The notes under the pieces were generated by a model. It was not told where the DNA came from and made no database searches. It saw only the letters and a program-made list of their open reading frames with translations. From NCBI RefSeq assembly GCF_947172395.1, contig NC_069094.1:8422292-8486291 (forward strand): a DNA stretch of 64,000 nucleotides. The letters are read 5' to 3'. Positions 56,165 through 64,000 of the stretch are shown here, piece by piece. The translations under genes were made by a program, and so were the position numbers. Positions within the stretch are counted from its first letter, which is position 1; each line of letters starts with the position of its first letter. The DNA is from Bicyclus anynana (taxonomy: Eukaryota; Arthropoda; Insecta; Lepidoptera; Nymphalidae).

Positions 56165-56440
56165 TCCGAAGCCGTGGATTCCGGAGGGTGTGGGTATGAA
56201 TCCGGTCCGGGGCATGCACCTCCAAGTTTTCAGTTGTGTGCATTTTAAGAAATTAAATATCACGTCTCAAACGGAGAAGGAAAACATCGTGAGGAAACCT
56301 GCATACCAGAAAATTTTCTAATTCTCTGTGTGGTGTATACCAATCCGCATTGGGCCAGCGCTGTCGATTATTGACCTAACCCCTCTCATTATGAGAGGAG
56401 ACTTGAGCTCAGCAGTGAGTCGAATATAGGTTGATAACGA
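56165..56440 (+). repeat. SINE-2, near full length
   Basis: ccgtggattccggagggtgt, gaatccggtccggggcatgc, cctccaagttttcagttgtg, acatcgtgaggaaacctgca and the end gagtcgaatataggttgat. Confidence 0.8.
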
Positions 56441-56454
56441 AGCCATAATTCGGT

Positions 56455-56553
56455 TTTTACACAACATCGTACCGGAACGCTAAATCGCTTGGTGATACGT
56501 CTTTGCCGGTAGGGTGGTAACTAGTCACGGTCAAAGCCTCCCACCAGCTAAAA
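56455..56553 (-). repeat. SINE-1 body fragment
   Basis: catcgtaccggaacgctaaa, tcgcttggtgatacgtcttt, gccggtagggtggtaactag and caaagcctcccacc in reverse orientation. Confidence 0.75.
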
Positions 56554-57427
56554 TATTCGTTATCACGTGCTAAAGTTATCTATCTCTGTGCTAAAGTTAA
56601 TGTATAATCTGTAATGACGTTTTGATGTGATGTAATCTATCCAAAGTTTTACAAATAATTAATGGTAGATTAAACAAACTTACCTGAAGTTAAGTTCTAT
56701 CCTAATTATACGGGTCGTTAATTCCTAAGCTCTAAAATCTAAATAATACCTTCAGAAGAAACGAATTGTATAATAGGTTTGTTCTAAGAGGAAGGTTATT
56801 AGTTCTGAAGTTATACACAAATGTTCAATCCCGGTGAGCCAATCATGAAGAAACCAATAGGCAGTTTCAGGTACACGGCTAACTGATAAATGTTTCTCTT
56901 TGATCCCTACCAATTTTGCCTATGTCATTCGCATGTGTCGCTTGATTGACGCACGGCATGCGATAAACGAAAGCAATATTGTATGAAATAGTCCAATTTA
57001 CGAGTATAACGGACGCTTTTGAGTTTAATATTAATAGTTGATACAGTATAACATATTAAGATGAAGAATATAGATAGAAATAATACAATATAAGTAGGTA
57101 ATTACGTAAATATAATACAAAATTATTGACGGTTTCGTGCTTGAGAACTTTCAAGTAGGCTTAGATATACTTCCAATAAACAAATTTAGAATTTTGTTGT
57201 AAAATAATTTATACGCATATAATATCTTATATAATTAAATATGGTCAAAAAATTAAACAATAGTTATAATAGTTAACTGATCCATACTAATATTATAAAT
57301 GAGAAAGAAAGTTAGTCTATTTGTTTGTTAAATTATGAAAGAAAAAACCCAGTCGTCATACAAATTCGTGCCCAAAGTATACGAATGATACCGAGAAAGG
57401 ATGATTTTTCATACAATTGAAATTAAA
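56554..57427. other. No recognised feature
   Basis: AT-rich. 57290-57340 (ccatactaatattataaatg, agaaagaaagttagtct) resembles a Helitron 5' end but nothing follows. Confidence 0.35.
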
Positions 57428-57465
57428 ATTTATCTATCTTTATCGTTCAATAAAGATAGATAAAT
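57428..57465. other. Perfect hairpin, 16-bp arms
   Basis: atttatctatctttat, loop cgttca, then the exact reverse complement. It lies immediately upstream of a SINE-2. Confidence 0.8.
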
Positions 57466-57474
57466 ATGTATTCT

Positions 57475-57790
57475 GCCTTCGATTTCGGAGGGTGTGGGTT
57501 TAAATCCAGTCCACGACAACCACCTCTAACTTTTCATTTGTATGCATTTTAAGAACTTAAATATCACGTGTCTTAAACAGTGAAGGAAAAAAATCGTGAG
57601 GAAACCTGCATACCAGAGAACTTTCTTAATTCTCTGCGTGCGTGAAGTCTGCCAATCTGCATTGGGCCAGATTATTGGAATGGCCTTACCCTCTCCTTCT
57701 CGAGTCTCCTCTCATTCTCAGAGAAGACTCGAGTTTAGCAATGATCCGAATCTGAGTTGGCAATGATGATGATGATGATGATAATGATGA
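57475..57790 (+). repeat. SINE-2, near full length
   Basis: gccttcgatttcggagggtg, aaatccagtccacgac, cacctctaacttttcatttg, aaacctgcataccagagaac, ggccagattattgg and a GAT-repeat tail at 57762-57790. Confidence 0.8.
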
Positions 57791-60216
57791 AATATGTATA
57801 AAATTTAAGATATGTAGGTACAGTTTATATTTCAATGGTTGGTAACCTAGGTAGTTGCAACGAAAGTTGCAGTCAAAGCGATATGCAGTAGGCATTAGCC
57901 TATTGAAACCGAGCGAAGGCAAACCGGAGTTGCTGGAATTGTATAATTAGATTTACTATGTCATGTGGATTACCACCCTGGGATAGTAACCGAGGTAAAA
58001 GCTAACGTTGTACGGCGTGGAGATCTTTTCGTGCATTTTTTAGTAGTGTAGTTATCGAGCACCGACTCTTGCGTGTTTATTCATTTAAGAAATATCTTTA
58101 TAGAAAAAAACACGCAAGAGTCCAAACAGATCCTAAACGAATATAAATAGGTACACATGCTCAAGTTTAACACCAGGCCCAAGTAAAAAAAAAGCCAAGA
58201 AAAAAAAATATCGAGATATGGTTATAGGTTTTAATATAGTTTTCATTGCCCACATCTTGATAATAATATTGATCGTGTGTGTGGCGATATATCCGTCATG
58301 GGGACATTTTTTCAGAACTTAGATCATATTTTGATCACAGATTTTAACAGAGTCAGATAAGATACGAGTCTGTTAGTGTTGTCATCACGCAAACTAGATT
58401 TATCAACGATGGAAAAAACAAATTCACGACTACATAAGTTTTATCTCACAAGGTTAATAAAATTGTGATAAGTGACATTATCGTAATGTTGAAAAATATT
58501 ATGTGCAAATGTCTACCTACTTGAAATACCTACTATAGTAGGTATATTGATAAAAACGTAAGATATGCAGCCATAATATTGTTTAACAGTTCCTGAGTCA
58601 TTAGTAGTTCGGCATATCCAGACTATTTCACAGATAAAAAAAACTGCTATACTTATAATAATGTTATAGTAACTGGTTGGTTATAAAAGCTCTTATATCT
58701 AGTAGACAATAATGACGTCACGAAAACGTTACTAACGTGTACCAGCATTACTTTATACGAAAAAGGTTTCTGGATGAGTCGGTAATATTCTTTTATCCAA
58801 AGATTATTTTTTTAAATTTTTTTTAATTACTCCTACTATACGACATAAACTCGCCAATTTAGTCGGTTACATGGTAAGGTAAAGAGACTCGCATCCAAGA
58901 ATCGTCCTTTCCGCAATTTTTAAAAATTGTAGATATATTTTGAAAATGTTTACTTATAGATTTATATAAAAGTGGTGGCAGTTATTCCTATGAATCATAT
59001 AGGAAAAGGCTTAACCTTTGGACCCTTTTACCAAAGGACAGAATAAGGGAAATGAAGCTCATGATTTGCCACACCAGCTACCGTCGTTAAACCGACTCCA
59101 TCAAGCTCGGCGTTACGAGGGATCGAATTTGCGTACAAATAAAATAGCCAACGCGTTTACTTGGAATGTTATCGAAGAGATTGAGGGAAATTGAGTAGAC
59201 GTCATATAGCAACTGGCAGCTAAGCTACGTATATTCGGTAAGTATTCTTAGGAATGTCAATATTTTTTTTCGCCAGCGACTCTAGCTGCGAACGTTTTTG
59301 ATTTCCCACGAGACTGAATTGTTTCCGCGGGGGTTCTGAAAGTCTCTAGAGGAATACTGTGCATTGCCTCGAAAACTCTAAGGTAAAGATATCGGACTCA
59401 ACACTGAGATGTTCTATCCCCGCCTGCTGGACTAGTGTAGGGAGAATTGGATGGAAATGGGATTAATCGTCATATTTAAAATATTTGGCAACTATCCCTT
59501 AAAAAAAACTTGTCCACTTACTTACTTTACCGTCTGTGTAGTGGAGATATTACATAAATTGACGGTTGCATAGCAGCGTTAGTAGGCAACGCTGTACGTC
59601 GAGACAAGCTGTGTTTTTTGTTCACACTAACTAATCGCTACACAGTCCTCCTAGGCATGCTATACATCGATTATGTTTCTACAAACAATAAAGCTTTAAA
59701 AACTAAAAAAAATCATTGAAATGACGTTTGTTATCGAACGGTCACTTGATCAACCTATCAATGGTATATGTAATTCCAATTTAATTTAAAGCGTTACCGT
59801 TTTTAGAAAGATCGATATGTAACATGACCATAAGCTGAAGACTAGTTGTGTAGTACTGAATCCGTGACTAAGAAAAGATGACTTTTTTACAACTGCGTTC
59901 CACAAAAGGTTATTTTCAGTCTTTTCACACATCGGACGTAACTCCCGCTGCTCTTTTTGAACTTTATAAGGAAAACGAACAAAAACATAAAATGTACGTC
60001 CATGGTAGTAACCTCTGGTACAGTAGTATTAGTATAGTGTAAATAAATCCAAGTATACGATGCGTTACGACAGCAATAGTCGACAGACTGCAGGCGGCTG
60101 TAAATTGTGACTGTAAACTAGCCGTCCCCTAGTCGTTTGAGCCGCAATGCTCTTGTTATTTTATATGTATGAACTTTTTACTGCTGCACTCGCCACTAAC
60201 GAATGTAAGTTACCAG
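57791..60216. other. Long stretch with little recognised
   Basis: Contains the hairpin at 58064-58122. A short block near 59710-59760 (gaaatgacgtttgttatcga, ggtcacttgatcaa) is related to the interior of the MITE at 60217. A SINE-4-like scrap lies at 59375-59435. No gene is seen. Confidence 0.4.
58064..58122. other. Stem-loop with 15-bp perfect arms
   Basis: gactcttgcgtgttt at 58064-58078 and its exact reverse complement at 58108-58122 are separated by a 29-base AU-rich loop. The stem is shorter than typical for a pre-miRNA. Confidence 0.7.
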
Positions 60217-60450
60217 CCCTTCTAGCCAAGTGGCACGTCGATTCTTTTTCTACGATCGCTAACGCTTCGAAAATTAGAACGATGTATTGGAATGACATTT
60301 GCTATCGACAGGTCACGTGATCAAGATTTATCTCCATGCATATTTTTAGTTTTCGAAGCGATCAAAATCTGGCACTCCCATACATTTTTCTAGTTTTCGA
60401 AACGTTTGCGATCGTAGAAAGAGAATCATAGTGCCACTTGGCTACAGGGG
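60217..60450. mobile_element. MITE with ~75-bp TIRs
   Basis: The left arm (from cccttctagccaagtggcac through ttttctacgatcgctaacg to ttcgaaaattagaa) pairs with the right arm (ttctagttttcgaaacg, gcgatcgtagaaagagaatc, gtgccacttggctacagggg). The interior is about 80 bp. A 3-bp tac flanks both sides if the ends are set at cag/ctg; this is too short to be convincing. Confidence 0.75.
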
Positions 60451-60547
60451 CAGTACGCACACTTGAGATGAGATGAGAAGAGCTTTATTATATTGGTGTA
60501 TCATTTATTATCATTTAAGTTATGCAACTTAGTTTATCTTTTATTGT

Positions 60548-60972
60548 CATTACAATAATATTTTAAAGGCGAAGGTTTGTGTGTAAGTGTGTGTGTATGT
60601 TTGTTCCTCCTTGTTCTGCGGCTACTGAAGCGATTTGGCTGAATGGAATGGAAATAGATTTTACTCTGGATCAACACATAGGCTACTTTTCATCCCGAAA
60701 AAATACATGGTTCCCGCGGAATTTGTGAAAAACTTAATTCCACTGATGTTTATAAATTTGTAATTGTAATACCGTATGACTTTTTCAAAAGAGCAACTGT
60801 TGAGTTTCTTGCCGGTATCTTCTCAGCAGAATCTGCCTTCCGAACCGGTGGTAGAATCTTTACAAATAGTCAACTGACGTGTCAAAAGTGCTTGTAAACT
60901 GAGCCTACTTGAAATAAATGAATTTTGAATTTTGAAATTTCATGCGGACTAAGTCGCAGGCGTCCGCTAGTT
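60548..60972 (+). mobile_element. HelB carrying a nested repeat K insertion
   Basis: HelB runs from aatattttaaaggcgaaggt to aacttaattccac (about 60740) and resumes at atttcatgcggactaagtcg to cgtccgctag (60972). The insert (about 60741-60944) is repeat K. Near-matching aattcca and aatttca flank it as a possible target duplication. Confidence 0.72.
60741..60944 (+). repeat. Repeat K, LINE 3' UTR-like
   Basis: gagtttcttgccggtatctt, cttccgaaccggtggtagaa, gtcaaaagtgcttgtaaact and a tail aaataaatgaattttgaatt. The AATAAA followed by a short tandem tail suggests a LINE 3' end or a SINE made from one. Confidence 0.6.
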
Positions 60973-61084
60973 TAAAAATAAGGCGATCACTATGTATTAT
61001 TATGCACAAAATTTAGGTATTGAAGAAGCGATATAAAGAATAATTAGTGTTACAGGTCACTGATATTAAAATGTAGATAAGTGT

Positions 61085-61876
61085 GTGTATAGTAGAGATG
61101 AGTCCCTCACTCATGAGGCGCCTCGTTTGAGGTACTCGTGATTGCAAAATGAAAGAGTTCCTCAAATTTCAACATTGAACCACCTCACTTCACTCTTCAG
61201 TCCTCACTTGAAAATTGACATTGACAAATTGAGTATTGACTTAATACGCGATGTATAGATGTATAGACGCGAGTACGAGTGAGTATTGAGTCGAGCGATT
61301 GAATGCACTAAGTGAGCGAGTGACAGTGAATCGCTTATTTATTGCGTAGTACATTTCTCTATGTAATAATAAAAATGTTTCTAAAATAAAATAAAATATA
61401 TAATAAAATAAAATTCTCAAGTAATAATTTATATACAACATTTTTTAATTATTTAATATTATTTCTGTAAGCATTCATAATTTAATTTGACGTATGTATT
61501 TTAACCATGTGTATCCGATCTAAAAGCGAGTACCTACGTGAGTCGCTAATAAATATTTTAAGCGTATGTTTTTTTTTGTAGAATGAAGGAGACGGGTGAT
61601 AAAAAAAAGGGGATACATGTTAAAAAACACTTCATAGTAAGGAGCTTCCTAATACTGATTATATACTGCGAATGTGAAGTACTTGTATATACCTATTAAT
61701 TACTTGTATGTGTGTGAAAATCTAAGTGTGTTATCGGCGAGTTCGGCGCGTCGCGATGCATTGCGTACGACTCCTCGCCTCAAATGAGGGGTCCTCACGA
61801 GGTCCTCGCGAGCACCTCACCTCGTCCTCCCTCAACCTCATGTAAAAATAATGAGTTACCCATCTCTAGTGTATAG
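61085..61876. mobile_element. hAT-like MITE, 776 bp, with perfect 8-bp TSD
   Basis: The element is 61093-61868 with ends tagagatgagt and (a)cccatctcta. Termini match TAGAGATG.GT in inverted orientation. The 8-bp direct repeat gtgtatag lies at 61085-61092 and 61869-61876. Eight-base duplications and a (T/C)AGAGATG-type terminus are hallmarks of hAT transposons. Subterminal regions are rich in ctcac/ctcgc repeats, which may be transposase-binding motifs. There is no transposase, so it depends on a partner in trans. Confidence 0.85.
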
Positions 61877-62080
61877 GTACACCAGCGTAGCGTGTCTTAG
61901 AGGGGTCCTGTGTCAAATATTAGTTGAGGGGGAGCTATAGACAAGAGCCAAATTCCGAAAAATCTTTTGTAATTTCTACAGTTTTTCCCGGGGAGCACCA
62001 GATTAAGTAATATTGTAGATTACTTTTTACAAATTTTTGCTTTCACACCTAAGGGGCCCATGTAGTCCGGTGGTCCCGTA

Positions 62081-62259
62081 AATATACTAAAATTATAAAG
62101 CTGAAGAGTTTTTTTGTTTGTTTGTTTGTTTGTTTGTTTGTTTGTTTGCTTGAACTCGCTAATCTCAGGAACTAGTCCGATTTTAAAAATTCTTTCAGTT
62201 TTAGATAGCCCATTTATCAAGGAAGTCTATAGGCTATATATTATCCCGGCGTCAGCTAG
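62081..62259 (+). mobile_element. HelA Helitron-like copy
   Basis: aatatactaaaattataaag at the 5' side, a (GTTT)n run at 62110-62148, ctaatctcaggaactagtcc, tagatagcccatttatcaag, and 3' cggcgtcagctag before T. Confidence 0.7.
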
Positions 62260-62931
62260 TAATTAATACGGCTGATACGGCAGTAGCTACGCCCCTGGTG
62301 TGGTATGTGATTATCTCAGTTTAATGTTACGCAAGTCAAACAGTAGCAATTTACTTTTGTTTCTAATAATTGCGAAGCCCTCGTAAACGCAACGATAAAC
62401 TTTATAGGCCACATATGCATTGTACGCCAATGTTATTACCCACTTAAGTGAATTCAACAACACGGCTAATGTAGCTTGTAGAATCTTAATTAAGTTTATA
62501 CAATAGCTTTTAATAATATTTTATAGATAGGGACATTGCAAAAATAATTAATATAAAAACTGAATTAATGTTTCTAATTATTCTTTTCGTACTAAGCTTT
62601 TATTGAAACTTCTAGAGCAGCTACGTATAAGTTAGTTTACTCGTATTATTAGAAAGACTTAAAGTTTGACTCAATATAGGTTTGTAACAAGCATACTCAC
62701 AATGATTTATTAAACTGTAACTAGATGGCGCTAACTGTACGTTAACCCACGCTACCGTTTGTGCATCCTGAATTATTTTATAAGACCTTGCCTTGATAAT
62801 AAGAAAGGTATTCAAAACCAGTCCTACGGTACTGTGACAATAGCTTTGAAGGTGCTTTGGCTCTGAGTCGAACATCATAGAACTGCTGCACTCGGACTCA
62901 CTATTGTAATAAGTGTGCACGCACGCACGGT
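62260..62931. other. No recognised gene
   Basis: The 117-residue minus frame at 62621-62974 runs into the 40-bp tandem array and has no domain, so I do not call it. ctagatggcgct at 62723 is the only notable motif. Confidence 0.4.
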
Positions 62932-63110
62932 CACCTAACTTATAATTAGTGTGCATCGTGCCACGCGCGAACACCTAACATATAATTAGTGTGCATCGTG
63001 CCACGCGCGAACACCTAACATATAATTAGTATGCATTGTGCCACGTGCGAACACCTAACATATAATTAGCACAGTAATTAGTGTGCATCGTGCCACGCAC
63101 GAACACCTAA
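62932..63110. repeat. 40-bp minisatellite, five units
   Basis: cacctaac(t/a)tataattag starts at 62932, 62972, 63012, 63052 and, after a 12-bp insertion, 63104. The body of each unit carries tgtgcatcgtgccacgcgcg. Downstream, an ttcgacaataaaccc block with AATAAA precedes cctgcaactcgtcgaaacc. This could be the end of an old LTR, with the array in U3, but no second LTR or clear borders were found. Confidence 0.8.
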
Positions 63111-63292
63111 CTTGTAAATTGGTAAAAATCTCTGTATTGTTCTTTCGACAATAAACCCAGTACGCTGTGGTTTTCATCGACCTGCAACTCGTCGAAACCT
63201 CCCTACAAGTTTTATATGTTCTTAATTAGGTTTTGTCTGAAATAATAGCAAAAATATAATTTGCCACAATTATATTTTTTATAATATGACCA

Positions 63293-63428
63293 ATATTCCC
63301 GTTCCCCTTTAACTAGGGAAAGACTGTGCTAGGAGTGGGTACGACAATAACCCCATGGGGCGGGGATCGAACAACCACCGCTCGGTAATGAGTCCAACCG
63401 CTCTTGTCGTTGAGCTATTGAGGCTACA
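63293..63428 (-). repeat. SINE-4 copy
   Basis: cccctttaactagggaaaga, gctaggagtgggtacgacaa, ggggcggggatcgaacaacc (B box in reverse) and cgttgagctattgaggct. Confidence 0.75.
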
Positions 63429-63911
63429 ATTGCTCAAACTGTTTGAAAATGTAACAGAAAAGACAGAAATACAACTGTGTATACTTGTTATAAATACACA
63501 TTAAAATTATAATTATAGCCAAGCTTAATGCCATTGTAAAACGCTATACCGAGTTTACTGTAAAATACAAGATCCATTGTAGTTAAGTGTACCGCCAATA
63601 TCTTGGAGAGCGTAAAACGCAAGGTGAGATTGCAATTTGCTTTCACTTAAGTATCATCTGCTGCAACCAGACAGCGCGATTGCGAGATTTTTAATGGCCC
63701 TGTATCTCAACTAGATAATAGAGCTTTGTGTTAAAAGTATGCTTTTAAAGTATGATAAAATGCTCGTGCCTCGTTGAAATATTAAATGGAAAATTAATGA
63801 TGTCAATATACTCGCTTTTGCACAACTGCGTTACCGTTTGAATGTAATTGAGTGTTAAGTGCGTCGTGAATGTAGAAGCGGTGTTTGGAGACAACGAGAT
63901 ACATAGTAATA
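63429..63911. other. No recognised feature
   Basis: AT-rich; no coding frame or shared repeat. Confidence 0.4.
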
Positions 63912-64000
63912 TAGCTTCAGTAGCTCCACGGCAAGAGAGACAGACTCGTGGAAGGCCGTGGGTTTGATACCCACCCGCTGGATTATTGTCGTACCCACTC
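63912..64000 (+). repeat. SINE-4 relative, cut by window end
   Basis: agcttcagtagctccacggc, gccgtgggtttgatacccac (B box) and tattgtcgtacccactc. The head differs from the other copies in the anticodon-arm region, so this may be a sister subfamily. Confidence 0.65.

Noticed and set aside
62621..62974. 117-residue minus-strand frame as a gene
   Set aside because: It overlaps the start of the minisatellite, has no domain, and composition looks random.
62932..63110. CRISPR array
   Set aside because: Units are contiguous 40-bp tandem copies with no unique spacers, in a eukaryotic context.

Overview
This window looks like a gene-poor, transposon-dense stretch of a moth or butterfly (Lepidoptera) nuclear genome. 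The evidence is an AT-rich background, tRNA-derived SINEs and A^TC...CTAG^T Helitron-like repeats of the lepidopteran type, a CR1-like LINE with PHD-finger ORF1, and many RTE-type LINE 3' ends tailed by GAT repeats. There is no bacterial gene organisation. The family names used here (SINE-1 to SINE-6, HelA/B/C, repeats E, H, K, L) are working labels for repeats I could align to each other by eye inside the window. Placement within Lepidoptera is not determined.

The only long open genes belong to one apparently intact non-LTR retrotransposon at about 16733-21519 (+). It has tandem monomers upstream, ORF1 (PHD finger, coiled coil, RNA-binding-like domain), ORF2 (endonuclease plus reverse transcriptase with all catalytic residues visible) and an AAAT-repeat 3' tail. 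ORF1 would act as the RNA chaperone/RNP protein and ORF2 would nick target DNA and reverse transcribe the RNA.

Other LINE remains are a CR1/Zenon-like ORF2 end (2160-3254, -), a LINE C-terminal extension (10282-10521, +), a LINE C-terminus with a frameshift (40047-40350, +), an RT-downstream domain (48058-48855, +) and about ten short RTE 3' ends. At least four RTE copies keep perfect 10-12 bp target-site duplications. Three other RTE copies (43 kb, 45.6 kb, 54.6-55.4 kb) are internally inverted, and the last consists of four consecutive element segments in alternating orientation.

DNA transposons include a 776-bp hAT-like MITE with a perfect 8-bp duplication (61093-61868), MITEs with long terminal inverted repeats (27490-27771, 34060-34414, 60217-60450, 46190-46960) and many non-autonomous Helitron-like copies. 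Minisatellites of 40 bp (62932-63110) and a 53-bp duplication (12457-12562) are also present.

Host genes are barely visible. Three weak candidates are a first exon with a donor site at 12619-12643 (+), a last coding exon with a strong acceptor at 38758-38853 (-), and a membrane-protein-like fragment at 49017-49298 (-) that might be chemoreceptor debris. The window is therefore probably intronic or intergenic.
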